Shown: positions 40,387 to 49,651, counted from the first letter of the stretch. The stretch is DNA of 64,000 bases from Pseudomonas putida (GCF_025905425.1 NZ_CP109603.1:2206001-2270000), one strand, 5' to 3'. Numbers and translations: made by a program. The notes: generated by a model not told the origin, from the letters alone.

Positions 40387-42594
40387 ATGCAGACAACTCC
40401 GTTTCCAAGCACACAACGCCGGCCGCTGGCAGCGGCTATTCTGTTGGCCGCAGTCGGCCAGGCCGCTCAGGCTACCGAACCTGTCGAGGCCGCGCCGCAG
40501 GCCACGGCGCTGAGCGCGGTGACCGTCACCGCCACGCGCCGTGAAGCCAGCTTGCAGGAAGTGCCGGTGGCGGTATCGGTGATCGATGGCGAGCAGCTTG
40601 AGCGTGACAACCGCAACAACGTGGCCAGCATCGTTCAGCAGGTGCCGACACTCAACTACCGTGCAGGGGCTTCGAACAAGGACACGTCGCTGTTCATTCG
40701 TGGCGTCGGCACTATTTCCACATCACCCGGCGTCGAGCCCACCGTGGCCACCGTGGTCGATGGCGTGGTGTTCGGCCGGCCCGGCCAATCAACCCTCGAC
40801 CTGCTCGACCTGGAGCGCATCGAAGTGCTGCGCGGCCCGCAGGGTACGCTGTTCGGCAAGAACGCTTCGGCCGGTGTGCTCAACGTCGTCAGCAAAGCCA
40901 TCCCCGAGCAGACCCGCGGCTATGTGGATTACTCGCACTTTGGCGGGGGCGATGAGAACCGCCTGCGCTTCGGCATCGGCGGACGCTTCAGCGAACAGCT
41001 CAAGGGCTCGCTGAGCACCTTGTGGGGTGACTACGACGGCAATGTCGAGAACGTTGCCAACGGCCATGACGTCAATGGCTACGAGCGCAAGGGCGCCCGT
41101 GGCAAGCTGGAGTTCGAACCCAACGAAGCCCTGCGCCTGACCCTGATCGCCGACTACATGAAAGGCGAAGACACGCTCCCCAGCGGTGTAATCACCCGCG
41201 CCAGTGCCGCGTTTGCCAGCCAACTGCGCCCCGTCACGCCAAGCGCCCACAACCGCGACATCAACAGCGACTTCAAGACCCACGTCGAAGACGAGAACCA
41301 GGGCCTCTCGGCCCAGCTCGACTGGCAGTTGGGTGACTACACCCTGACGTCGATCAGCGCTTGGCGCGGCTGGGACAACACCCAGTACCAGGACGGCGAC
41401 CGCCGCGCCTTGCTCCCTGTGACCGCATCCCATGACAAGGGTACGGTGGACTACGACCAGTACAGCCAGGAGTTTCGCCTGACCTCGCCCAAAGGGCAGT
41501 TCAACGAGTACGTGCTCGGCGCCTTCTACATGCACGGCACCTCCAACGAAACCTACCAGCGCCTGTCGGTCAACGGCGGCGTGGCCAACAATGGCCGGGC
41601 GGACTACTCGACGACCAACGACAGCGTCGCACTGTTCGGTGAAAACACTTTCAACTTCACCGACGATTTGCGCGCCATCTTCGGCCTGCGCTGGACCCAC
41701 GACGACCTGGAATACGACCACCGCCGCATCTCCAGCTCGGCTACCGCAGTCACCGGCATCCAGCCTTCGACCGCAAGCTCGGGTTCGGTGGACGAGGATG
41801 GCTGGAGTGGGCGTACCGGCCTGCAATACGACTTCAACGACCACCTCACCGGCTACGTCACCTACTCGCGTGGCTACAAAGGCCCGGCCTACAACGTGTT
41901 CTTCAACATGCAGCCGCGCGACACCGACGCCCTCAAGCCTGAAACCTCCGACGCCTACGAGATCGGCCTGAAGAGCACGGCGCTGGACAACCGCCTGACG
42001 GCCAACCTGGCGGTGTTCCACACCGACTACGACAACTACCAGGCCAACTTCTTCGACACGGTGGCCAACCAGGTGGTGACCCGCCTGGTCAACGCCGGCA
42101 AGGTCAAGACCCAGGGGGTGGAACTGGATGCCAGCTTCCAGGCCACGTCGCAGCTGAAGTTCAGCACCGCCGTGGCGTATACCAAGGCCCGCGTCGATCA
42201 CTTCAACTGCCCGGCGGGGGCAGCCGCCAACTGCAACATCGACGGCGGTCGCCTGCCGTTTGCCCCGGACTGGAAGACCTACGTGCGCGCCGACTACGTG
42301 ATCCCGCTGGCAAACGGCTTGGATGTCGAGCTTTCCAGCGACTACAGCTGGCAGGACTCGGTGCAGTTCAGCCTGGACCAGAACCCGGACACCGTGCAGG
42401 GCGCCTACGGCATCTGGAACGCCAGCATTGCCCTGGCCGATTACAACGACGGCTGGCGCGTGGCGCTGCTGGGCAAGAACCTGGGGGACAAGTCGTATGC
42501 GCAGATGCTGGCCAGTGGCGGCGATTACATCTACCGCTCCGTGCCGCGCGATGACGGGCGCTACTTCGGCGTGCAGTTGCGCAAGGATTTTTGA
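40387..42594 (+). CDS. TonB-dependent outer-membrane receptor
   Basis: 735 aa from the ATG at 40387; the open frame runs 45 codons upstream but that part crosses the operator. Signal peptide (to about residue 32), TonB-box region ALSAVTVTATRREASLQEVP, plug domain (SIVQQVPTLNYRAG, FIRGVGTISTSPGVEPTVATVVDGV, LDLERIEVLRGPQGTLFGKN), then a beta-barrel ending in aromatic residue YFGVQLRKDF. It imports an unknown ligand; the downstream monooxygenase, reductase and SsuA-like genes suggest an organosulfur compound. Controlled by the divergent LacI-type regulator. Confidence 0.92.
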   Translation: MQTTPFPSTQRRPLAAAILLAAVGQAAQATEPVEAAPQATALSAVTVTATRREASLQEVPVAVSVIDGEQLERDNRNNVASIVQQVPTLNYRAGASNKDTSLFIRGVGTISTSPGVEPTVATVVDGVVFGRPGQSTLDLLDLERIEVLRGPQGTLFGKNASAGVLNVVSKAIPEQTRGYVDYSHFGGGDENRLRFGIGGRFSEQLKGSLSTLWGDYDGNVENVANGHDVNGYERKGARGKLEFEPNEALRLTLIADYMKGEDTLPSGVITRASAAFASQLRPVTPSAHNRDINSDFKTHVEDENQGLSAQLDWQLGDYTLTSISAWRGWDNTQYQDGDRRALLPVTASHDKGTVDYDQYSQEFRLTSPKGQFNEYVLGAFYMHGTSNETYQRLSVNGGVANNGRADYSTTNDSVALFGENTFNFTDDLRAIFGLRWTHDDLEYDHRRISSSATAVTGIQPSTASSGSVDEDGWSGRTGLQYDFNDHLTGYVTYSRGYKGPAYNVFFNMQPRDTDALKPETSDAYEIGLKSTALDNRLTANLAVFHTDYDNYQANFFDTVANQVVTRLVNAGKVKTQGVELDASFQATSQLKFSTAVAYTKARVDHFNCPAGAAANCNIDGGRLPFAPDWKTYVRADYVIPLANGLDVELSSDYSWQDSVQFSLDQNPDTVQGAYGIWNASIALADYNDGWRVALLGKNLGDKSYAQMLASGGDYIYRSVPRDDGRYFGVQLRKDF

Positions 42595-42643
42595 GTAATC
42601 GCCCCTCTAGAACAAAGCAACACTTATTGATTTCGCAGGGCCA

Positions 42644-42730
42644 TGTGGGAGCGGGCTTGCCCCGCGAACACCGGCAAAGCCGGTGCCATGCACCGCGTGG
42701 TTCCTTTCGCGGGGCAAGCCCGCTCCCACA
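42644..42730. repeat. Palindromic REP pair
   Basis: TGTGGGAGCGGGCTTGCCCC and its inverse flank an ACACCGGCAAAGCCGGTGCC hairpin, between the receptor and the LLM gene. Confidence 0.9.
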
Positions 42731-42781
42731 TTCTCCAATGTCCTACCACAGGGCTATGCAAATCCCATCAAGGAGTTCGAC

Positions 42782-44116
42782 ATGAGCCGCCAACTAAGTC
42801 TGGGCGCCTTCCTCATGGCCACCGGGCACCATGTGGCCGCCTGGCGCCACCCGGATGTACCGGCCGACCCCATGGATTTCAGCAGCTACCGCCGTGCCGC
42901 GCAGATCGCCGAAGCGGCCTGCTTCGACGCGTTGTTCGTCGCGGATAGCGTTGCCGCACCCACCGACGCCCTGGCCAGCCACAGCGCACGCTCGACCTAC
43001 TTCGAGCCACTGACCTTGCTGTCGGCGCTGAGCGCGGTCACCGAGCGCATCGGCCTGATCGCCACCGCCACCACCAGCTACAACGAGCCTTACCCCGTAG
43101 CACGCAAGTTCGCCTCGCTGGATCATCTGTCCGGTGGCCGTGCTGGCTGGAACCTGGTTACGTCCGATGCGGCCGCCGAAGCCGGCAACTTTGGTCGGCA
43201 GGCGCACATCCCGCATGCCGAGCGCTATGCGCGCGCCCGGGAATTCCAGCAGGTCGTGCAAGGCCTGTGGGACAGCTGGGCAGACGACGCCTTCGTGCGT
43301 GACAAGGCCGCTGGGTTGTTCCACAGGCCTGATGGGGTGCGTGCACTGGACCATGCCGGCGAGCACTTTCGCGTCAAAGGCCCGCTGAACGTCGCTCGCT
43401 CGCCCCAGGGGCGGCCGGTGCTGGTTCAGGCGGGTTCTTCGGAAACCGGCCGCGAGCTGGCCGCGCAAAGTGCCGAGGTGGTGTTCACCGCGCAACCGAG
43501 CCTGGCACGCGCCCAAGCGTTCTACGCCGACCTCAAGGGCCGGTTGGCCGGTTACGGGCGGGGCGAGGACGCGCTGAAAATCATGCCCGGCGTGTTTGTA
43601 GTGGTCGGGCACAGCCAGGCTGAAGCCGAGGAAAAATACCAGCAGTTTCAAGCACTGGTCGACCCGCGCGTCGGTGTCGGTTTGCTCGGGCGCATGCTCG
43701 GCAATTTCGACCTTTCCGCTTACCCGCTCGACGGCCCGCTGCCCGAACTGCCGCCTACCGAAGATGGCCAGCGCAGCCGTCAGCAACTGCTTACCGAACT
43801 GGCCGGCAACGAACAACTGACACTGGCGCAGCTGGGCCGGCGCATTGCCGGTGGGCGAGGGCACTACAGCCTGGTCGGCACCCCGGCGCAGATCGCCGAT
43901 GAACTGCAGGCCTGGTTCGAGGGCCGCGCCGCCGATGGCTTCAATGTGCTGGTGCCGCACCTGCCCTTGGGGCTGGAGGACTTTGCCAGCCAGGTAGTGC
44001 CCGAGCTGCAGCGCCGTGGGCTGTTCCGCCGCCAGTACCAGGGTCGCACCCTGCGTGAGCACTTGGGGCTGCAGCGCCCTGTTAATCCCTTCTTTACCGA
44101 ACGAGGTCAACCATGA
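42782..44116 (+). CDS. LLM-class flavin monooxygenase (NtaA/SnaA/DszA family)
   Basis: 444 aa from the ATG at 42782 (AGGAG six bases upstream). MSRQLSLGAFLMATGHHVAAW, then CFDALFVADSVAAPTDA, ERIGLIATATTSYNEPYPVARKFASLDHLSGGRAGWNLVTS and the NtaA-type insertion (HFRVKGPLNVARSPQGRPVLVQAG). These enzymes use FMNH2 from a partner reductase to oxidise sulfur- or nitrogen-containing substrates such as sulfones and aminopolycarboxylates. Its stop overlaps the aldo/keto reductase start (ATGA). Confidence 0.88.
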   Translation: MSRQLSLGAFLMATGHHVAAWRHPDVPADPMDFSSYRRAAQIAEAACFDALFVADSVAAPTDALASHSARSTYFEPLTLLSALSAVTERIGLIATATTSYNEPYPVARKFASLDHLSGGRAGWNLVTSDAAAEAGNFGRQAHIPHAERYARAREFQQVVQGLWDSWADDAFVRDKAAGLFHRPDGVRALDHAGEHFRVKGPLNVARSPQGRPVLVQAGSSETGRELAAQSAEVVFTAQPSLARAQAFYADLKGRLAGYGRGEDALKIMPGVFVVVGHSQAEAEEKYQQFQALVDPRVGVGLLGRMLGNFDLSAYPLDGPLPELPPTEDGQRSRQQLLTELAGNEQLTLAQLGRRIAGGRGHYSLVGTPAQIADELQAWFEGRAADGFNVLVPHLPLGLEDFASQVVPELQRRGLFRRQYQGRTLREHLGLQRPVNPFFTERGQP

Positions 44117-45156
44117 GCTACGCCGCCCACCCCGAGCGCTATGCGCGCATGCCTTATCGCCGTGTCGGCCGCAGTGGCCTGGTGTTGCCGGCCCTGTCCC
44201 TGGGCCTGTGGCACAACTTTGGTGACGCGACGCCTATCGATACCCAGCGCGCCTTGCTGCGCACGGCATTCGATGCCGGCATCAACCACTTCGACCTGGC
44301 CAACAACTACGGCCCGCCTTATGGCAGCGCCGAGACCAACTTCGGCCGGCTGCTGCGTGAAGACCTGCGCAGCTACCGCGACGAGCTGATCATCTCAAGC
44401 AAGGCCGGTTGGGACATGTGGCCTGGCCCTTACGGGCAGGGCGGCAGTTCGCGCAAGTACCTGATCAGCAGCCTCGATCAGAGCCTGCAGCGCCTGGGGC
44501 TGGATTACGTCGATATCTTCTATTCGCACCGTTTCGATGCCGACACCCCGTTGGAAGAAACTGCCATTGCCCTGGCCGACATCGTGCGCCAAGGCAAGGC
44601 ACTGTATGTCGGCATCTCCTCCTACTCAGCTGGCAAGACCGCTGAAATCGCCGCACTGCTGGCCGAACTCAAGGTGCCCCTGCTGATTCACCAGCCTTCG
44701 TACAACCTGTTCAACCGCTGGATCGAGCGCGACCTGCTGGCCACTACCGATACCCTCGGCGCCGGGGTGATCGTGTTCACCGCTTTGGCTCAAGGCCTGC
44801 TCAGTGACAAGTACCTGAACGGCATTCCCGCCGATGCCCGGGTCAACCGTGCCGGCGGTGGCTCGCTGCTGCCCCAGCACTTGTCGCCAGACAATATCGC
44901 CCGCGCCCGCGCGCTCAATGAAATTGCCCGTGAGCGGGGCCAAAGCCTGGCTCAGTTGGCCCTGGCCTGGACCCTGCGCGACCCGCGCGTGAGTTCGGCG
45001 CTGATTGGCGCAAGTCGCCCCGAGCAGATCATCGAAAACGTGGCCGCGCTCGACCACCTGACGTTCACCCCCGAGGAGTTGGCGGCGATCGACCGGTACG
45101 CGGTTGAGGGCGGGATCAACCTCTGGGAAAAACCCTCGACCGACTGGAAGGAGTGA
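44113..45156 (+). CDS. Aldo/keto reductase (YghZ/Mgr type)
   Basis: 347 aa. Catalytic tetrad visible: Asp and Tyr in GINHFDLANNYGPPYGSAE, Lys in LIISSKAGWDMWPGPYGQGG and His in DIFYSHRFDADTPLEET. NADPH site GVIVFTALAQGLLSDKYLNG and SALIGASRPEQIIENVAAL. The MWPGPYGQGGS segment is typical of the YghZ/Kv-beta-like branch that reduces methylglyoxal-like aldehydes. Coupled by a 4-base overlap to the LLM monooxygenase, so it probably reduces an aldehyde released by it (inferred). Confidence 0.9.
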   Translation: MSYAAHPERYARMPYRRVGRSGLVLPALSLGLWHNFGDATPIDTQRALLRTAFDAGINHFDLANNYGPPYGSAETNFGRLLREDLRSYRDELIISSKAGWDMWPGPYGQGGSSRKYLISSLDQSLQRLGLDYVDIFYSHRFDADTPLEETAIALADIVRQGKALYVGISSYSAGKTAEIAALLAELKVPLLIHQPSYNLFNRWIERDLLATTDTLGAGVIVFTALAQGLLSDKYLNGIPADARVNRAGGGSLLPQHLSPDNIARARALNEIARERGQSLAQLALAWTLRDPRVSSALIGASRPEQIIENVAALDHLTFTPEELAAIDRYAVEGGINLWEKPSTDWKE

Positions 45157-45159
45157 CCG

Positions 45160-46089
45160 ATGCGTGTGCTACGCCTTGCCGTCCTGTTGCTGCTGAGCCT
45201 GGCCGGTACTGCCCAGGCGGCGGACCCTGCGACCTTGCGCATTGGCTATCAGAAGGGTTCGACCAGCCTGGCCCTGGCCAAGCAGCATCGCTATCTGGAG
45301 CAGCGCTTTGCCAATACCCAGGTCGAGTGGATCGAGTTTCCGGCCGGCCCACAGATGCTCGAAGCCCTGAACATCGGTAGCCTGGACATTGGTTCCACCG
45401 GCGACATCCCGCCAATCTTCGCCCAGGCGGCCGGTGCCGACCTGCTGTACATCGGCGCTGAACCACCCAAGCCGCAGGCCGAGGTGATCCTGGTGCACAA
45501 AGACAGCCCGGTCGCCAGCGTCGGTGATCTCAAGGGCAAGCGGATTGCCCTGCAAAAAGGCTCCAGTGCTCATAATTTGCTGCTGCGTGCCCTGGCCCAA
45601 GCCGGGTTGAGCATTCGCGATGTACAGCCGGTGTACCTGGCGCCCGCCGATGCACGCGCGGCGTTCGAGCGCGGCAGCGTGGATGCCTGGGCAATCTGGG
45701 ACCCGTTCTATTCGGCGATCGACCTTGAGGGCAAGGCGCGGCTGTTGGCCGATGGCCAGGGGCTGGGGCTGATTGGGCCGTTCATGCTGGGGGCGCGGGG
45801 GTATGTCGAGGCCAATGGTGCATTTGTCGGTCAACTGCTCGATGAAATCAGCCGGGCCGAGGCGCTCACGCGTAGCGATGAAGCCGGGAGCATCCAGTTG
45901 CTGGCGCAGTTCATGGGCTTGCCGGAGGAGGTAGTACGGCGCAGCTTCAGCCACCGGCCGGCCTCGCCGGTGATACCGGTGAGCGATGAAATCGTGGCGG
46001 CGCAGCAGCGCACGGCGGAGCTGTTTTTCCAGAACAAGGTGTTGCCCAAGCGGGTGGATATTGCTGGGGCGGTGTGGCGGAATAAATGA
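45160..46089 (+). CDS. Aliphatic-sulfonate-type ABC substrate-binding protein (SsuA-like)
   Basis: 309 aa with a signal peptide (1-20, AQA-AD). SsuA/TauA motifs: LRIGYQKGSTSLALAKQ, EWIEFPAGPQMLEALNIGSLDIGSTGDIPPIFAQAAGADL, VGDLKGKRIALQKGSSAHNLL and GSVDAWAIWDPFYSAID. It binds sulfonates in the periplasm. No permease or ATPase gene follows; REP elements do, so it must use a transporter encoded elsewhere. Three bases after the aldo/keto reductase stop. Confidence 0.9.
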   Translation: MRVLRLAVLLLLSLAGTAQAADPATLRIGYQKGSTSLALAKQHRYLEQRFANTQVEWIEFPAGPQMLEALNIGSLDIGSTGDIPPIFAQAAGADLLYIGAEPPKPQAEVILVHKDSPVASVGDLKGKRIALQKGSSAHNLLLRALAQAGLSIRDVQPVYLAPADARAAFERGSVDAWAIWDPFYSAIDLEGKARLLADGQGLGLIGPFMLGARGYVEANGAFVGQLLDEISRAEALTRSDEAGSIQLLAQFMGLPEEVVRRSFSHRPASPVIPVSDEIVAAQQRTAELFFQNKVLPKRVDIAGAVWRNK

Positions 46090-46110
46090 TCTAGCCAGTG
46101 CCGGCCTCTT

Positions 46111-46332
46111 CGCGGGGCAAGCCCGCTCCCACACGGCCCTCACAGCCATTGAGTGCTGTGCTGTACCTGTGGGAGCGGGCTTGCCCCGCGAAGAAGCCGG
46201 TGCGGACTGCCGATCAACCCTGGGCAAACGCCAACAGCTTCTGGCCATCCAGCCGATACCGAACCCACTCCCACACGGCCCTCACAGCCTTTGAGTGCTG
46301 TGCTGTACCTGTGGGAGCGGGCTTGCCCCGCG
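46111..46332. repeat. REP cluster within a 142-bp tandem duplication
   Basis: REP half-sites at 46111-46133, 46168-46190 and 46310-46332. Confidence 0.85.
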
Positions 46333-46409
46333 AAGAAGCCGGTGCGGACTGCCGGTCAACCCTGGGCAAACGCCAACAGCTTCTCGCCATCCAGCCGATA
46401 CCGAACCCA
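46126..46409. repeat. 142-bp tandem duplication (two units)
   Basis: Units 46126-46267 and 46268-46409 differ at only a few positions. Each contains a REP and the last ~54 bases of the acetyltransferase gene (encoding WVRYRLDGEKLLAFAQG in unit 2; unit 1 is a dead copy). Confidence 0.9.
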
Positions 46410-46835
46410 CTCATCCTGCGCTTCGGCCCCCAGCGACTGGTAGAACCCAATGGCGGGTTCGTTCCAGTCCAGCACGCTCCACTCCAGGCGGCCGCAGCCG
46501 TTCTCTACAGCCTCGCGGGCGATGTGCCGCAGCAGCTTGCGCCCGGCACCATCTCCGCGCTGCTCCGGTGTCACGTACAGGTCTTCGAGGTAGATCCCAT
46601 TGCGCCCGAGCCAGGTTGAATAGCTGTAGAAGTACACGGCAAAGCCGATCGCCTGGCCATCGCGTTCGCAGACCAGGCTGTGCACGGTGCTGCCTTCGTC
46701 GAACAGGCTGTGCTCTATGTCGGCGACAGACGCAATGACCTCGTGGCGGGCACGTTCGTAATCGGCAAGCTCGGTAATGAAGGCGAGAATCTGTGCAGCA
46801 TCGGTACGCACGGCGGGGCGGATGGTGACGCTCAT
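46356..46835 (-). CDS. GNAT N-acetyltransferase, SSAT/diamine-type
   Basis: 159 aa. MSVTIRPAVRTDAAQILAFI, ELADYERARHEVIAS, then acetyl-CoA site LEDLYVTPEQRGDGAGRKLL and WSVLDWNEPAIGFYQSLGA. This resembles spermidine/spermine or thialysine N-acetyltransferases, though the substrate is not certain. Its 3' end and downstream REP have been duplicated in tandem. Divergent from the LysE-type exporter, with a long inverted repeat between them. Confidence 0.87.
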   Translation of the reverse strand: MSVTIRPAVRTDAAQILAFITELADYERARHEVIASVADIEHSLFDEGSTVHSLVCERDGQAIGFAVYFYSYSTWLGRNGIYLEDLYVTPEQRGDGAGRKLLRHIAREAVENGCGRLEWSVLDWNEPAIGFYQSLGAEAQDEWVRYRLDGEKLLAFAQG

Positions 46836-46864
46836 GGGGCAGGCTTCCTTGTACTGAACGATAT

Positions 46865-46907
46865 CGGTACAGTATTTGTATCTATTTAATTTAGCAAAAC
46901 TGTACCG
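46865..46907. promoter_or_regulatory. Long inverted repeat in the GNAT/LysE divergent promoter
   Basis: CGGTACAGT (46865-46873) and ACTGTACCG (46899-46907) are exact 9-bp inverse arms 25 bp apart around an AT-rich centre. It is a likely operator for a dimeric regulator encoded elsewhere (a MocR/GntR type is a guess). Confidence 0.6.
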
Positions 46908-46960
46908 GTCGCAAGGTAGGGCGACTCCGTTAGTGTGACAGCACCAATAATGATTGTGGA

Positions 46961-47590
46961 ATGCCTGCCATGCTTGCCTCTGCCGACCTGCTTACAGCCT
47001 TTGTGCTGTTTGCCTTCGTATCCTCCATCACCCCGGGGCCGAACAACACCATGCTGCTTGCCTCGGGCGTGAACTTCGGCGTGCGCCGTTCGATCCCCCA
47101 TGCACTGGGCATCAGTATTGGTTTCATGGTCATGGTACTGGCCGTCGGTTTGGGGCTGGGTGAGGTGTTCAAGGCCTGGCCGGTGCTGTACACCGTCCTG
47201 CGCTACACCGGCGCCGCCTACCTGCTGTACCTGGCATGGAAGATCGCAACCTCTGGGCCGATCGGCACGGATTCGGCCAAGTCGCGCAAGCCGCTAGGTT
47301 TCTGGGGCGCCGCAGCGTTCCAATGGGTCAACCCCAAGGCCTGGGTGATGGCGGTGGGGGCAATCACCACCTACACGCCGGCCCAGGGCTATGTGACGAA
47401 CGTGATCGTTATTGCCGCGTTGTTCGCCCTGGTCAATCTGCCCAGCGTCGGGGTGTGGGTGATGTTCGGCAGCGCATTGCGCAACCTTTTGCAGAACCCG
47501 CGCTGGTTGATGCTGTTCAATGTCCTGATGGCCGTGTTGCTGGTGATTTCACTGTACCCGCTGCTGTTTGTAGAATCGGCATTTTCCTAG
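46961..47590 (+). CDS. LysE/RhtB-family exporter
   Basis: 209 aa with about six membrane segments. N-terminal family motif FVLFAFVSSITPGPNNTMLLASGVNFG, then AWKIATSG and FQWVNPKAWVMAVGAITTY. It exports amino acids or analogues. An ATG three codons downstream (MLASADLL) is an alternative start. Alpha/beta-hydrolase gene follows after 21 bp. Confidence 0.9.
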   Translation: MPAMLASADLLTAFVLFAFVSSITPGPNNTMLLASGVNFGVRRSIPHALGISIGFMVMVLAVGLGLGEVFKAWPVLYTVLRYTGAAYLLYLAWKIATSGPIGTDSAKSRKPLGFWGAAAFQWVNPKAWVMAVGAITTYTPAQGYVTNVIVIAALFALVNLPSVGVWVMFGSALRNLLQNPRWLMLFNVLMAVLLVISLYPLLFVESAFS

Positions 47591-47611
47591 ACCGATGAGT
47601 ACAGCAAGCCA

Positions 47612-48481
47612 ATGCAGTTGATCCCCTGGTCCCACCACTGCTCCGAAGGCTTCACCCTGCGTGGCTGGCGCACACCGGCCAGTGGCAAGCCTTTGCTGCA
47701 TTTTCTGCATGGCAACGGTTTCTGCTGCCTGGCCTACCAACCATTGCTGATGCGCCTGGGCGAGCATTTCGACCTGTGGTTGTGCGACGTGCAAGGCCAC
47801 GGCGACAGCGACCATGGTGGCGTGTTTCGCGGCTGGAACCGCACGGCTGAACTGGCGGTGGAGGCATTCGAGAGTGGGCGTGGCGAGTACGGCGAGGTGC
47901 CACGTTTAGCCCTCGGGCACAGTTTTGGCGGGGTGCTCACGGGCCTGATCCTGGCCCGCGCACCGGGGCTGTTCGAGCGGGCCGTGCTGCTCGACCCGGT
48001 GCTGTTCAGCCGCGGCATGATCGGCGTGATGGGCGCAGCTGCGCTGGTTGGCCTGCATCAGCGCCATGCGCTGGCGCGCAAGGCTGCCAGCCGCCGCAGT
48101 CATTGGCCTGATCGCGAGGCGGCGCTGGCCTCGCTGCAGGGGCGCGGCATCTTCAAAGGCTGGAGCGATGCGGCGCTGCACGCCTATGTCGAGCATGCCA
48201 TCGGTGATTGCGGCGAGGCCGTGGTGCTTAAGTGTCGGCCCAGCCGGGAGGTGGAAATCTTCAGTTCGTTTCCCAAGCGCATGTGGGCGAGCCTGGCCGC
48301 AATCCAGACGCCGACGCTGGTGCTGTATGGCGAGCAGACCTATCCCTTCGTGCCGAATTCGGTTCAGCGCCTGGTGGCGCTGAACCCGAACGTGACCGCT
48401 CACCAGGTTTCCGGCGGGCACTGTTTCATGCAGGAGGACCCGGCGATGGCTGCAGCGTGCGTGCTTGGCTTTCTTGAGTGA
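47612..48481 (+). CDS. Alpha/beta hydrolase
   Basis: 289 aa. Oxyanion motif HFLHGNGFCCLAYQPLL, nucleophile Ser104 in LALGHSFGGVL, Asp in PTLVLYGEQTYPFVPNS region and catalytic His in VSGGHCFMQED. DVQGHGDSD precedes the nucleophile, as in the family. Cytosolic esterase or lipase-like enzyme of unknown substrate. It probably shares a transcript with the LysE-type exporter. Confidence 0.88.
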   Translation: MQLIPWSHHCSEGFTLRGWRTPASGKPLLHFLHGNGFCCLAYQPLLMRLGEHFDLWLCDVQGHGDSDHGGVFRGWNRTAELAVEAFESGRGEYGEVPRLALGHSFGGVLTGLILARAPGLFERAVLLDPVLFSRGMIGVMGAAALVGLHQRHALARKAASRRSHWPDREAALASLQGRGIFKGWSDAALHAYVEHAIGDCGEAVVLKCRPSREVEIFSSFPKRMWASLAAIQTPTLVLYGEQTYPFVPNSVQRLVALNPNVTAHQVSGGHCFMQEDPAMAAACVLGFLE

Positions 48482-48582
48482 CGCGATTGTTCCATGAGTA
48501 GGACGATGAATGCCGTTTAAGCTGGCTACCGGCTGATTGGCATCATTGGTAAGGTGATCCCAGCCAAGAGAGGAGACTTCTC

Positions 48583-49464
48583 ATGAAAAAGATCCTGGGT
48601 ATTCACCACAGCCCTCATGCCCACTGGGTAGGCGATGGCTTCCCGGTGCGCAGCCTGTTCACCTACGACAACCTGGCCAGCCAGATCAGCCCGTTCCTGT
48701 TGCTCGACTATGCTGGCCCGCACGCCTTTACCCCAACCAATGCCCGGCGCGGGGTCGGGCAGCATCCGCACCGTGGTTTCGAGACCGTGACCATTGTCTA
48801 CCAGGGCGAGCTGGAGCACCGTGATTCCACAGGTGCGGGTGGCCTGATCGGCCCGGGCGACGTGCAATGGATGACGGCGGCCAATGGCATCATCCATGAA
48901 GAGTTCCATTCCCCGGCGTTCGCCCGCAGTGGCGGTATGCTGGAAATGGTGCAGTTGTGGGTCAACCTGCCTGCGCGCGACAAGCGTGCCGCGGCGGGGT
49001 ACCAGACGCTGCTGGCCACGGACATCCCAGTGGTGGCGCTGGACGGCGAAGGTGGCAGCCTGCGGGTGATCGCGGGTGAGTACCTAGGGCATCAGGGCCC
49101 GGCGCGCACCTTTACCGCGATGGATGTCTGGGACCTGCGCCTTAACGCCCAATCGACCCTGCAGCTGCCCGTGGCCGCGGGGCGCAATGCCGCCCTGGTG
49201 GTTTTGCGCGGCAGTGTACGAATCAACGGCGAACGCGAAGCCGGGCCGTCCAGCCTGGTGTTGTTCGAGCGGGGTGCCGAGGACATCGCCATCGAGGCGC
49301 TGGAAGGCGCCAGTGTGGTGTTGCTCAGCGGTGAGCCGATCGATGAACCGATCGTCGGCTACGGGCCCTTCGTGATGAACAGCGAGGCAGAGATTGCCGA
49401 AGCGTTCGATGATTTCCACGCTGGACGATTTGGCCAGATGCAGGCCGAGACCGCTCGTCGTTAA
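48583..49464 (+). CDS. Pirin-family protein
   Basis: 293 aa, GAGGAG before the ATG. N-terminal cupin with metal ligands GVGQHPHRGFETVTIVYQGELEHRDSTG (about 57-84, His/His/His) and WMTAANGIIHEEFHS (His/Glu), followed by the second, degenerate cupin. Bacterial pirins can act as quercetinase-like or redox sensor proteins; the role here is unknown. Confidence 0.92.
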   Translation: MKKILGIHHSPHAHWVGDGFPVRSLFTYDNLASQISPFLLLDYAGPHAFTPTNARRGVGQHPHRGFETVTIVYQGELEHRDSTGAGGLIGPGDVQWMTAANGIIHEEFHSPAFARSGGMLEMVQLWVNLPARDKRAAAGYQTLLATDIPVVALDGEGGSLRVIAGEYLGHQGPARTFTAMDVWDLRLNAQSTLQLPVAAGRNAALVVLRGSVRINGEREAGPSSLVLFERGAEDIAIEALEGASVVLLSGEPIDEPIVGYGPFVMNSEAEIAEAFDDFHAGRFGQMQAETARR

Positions 49465-49651
49465 CTGGCCGCAGCTGATCGAACAACACTGGCCCGCCTG
49501 CGTTCTTCCACTAAGGTGCTAGAGGATTCTCCGCTCGATCATTGCTCCGGCACATGGACGGCCGCCCGAGCATGCGCAATATCAATTGGCACCTTGCCTG
49601 GCATAGGCGTACTTACACCACAGGCCATCCAAGTACAGAGAGGGTCGTACA

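Noticed and set aside
40789..42201. 470-aa minus-strand open frame inside the TonB receptor gene
   Set aside because: High-GC antisense frame without domains; the plus strand encodes a complete receptor.
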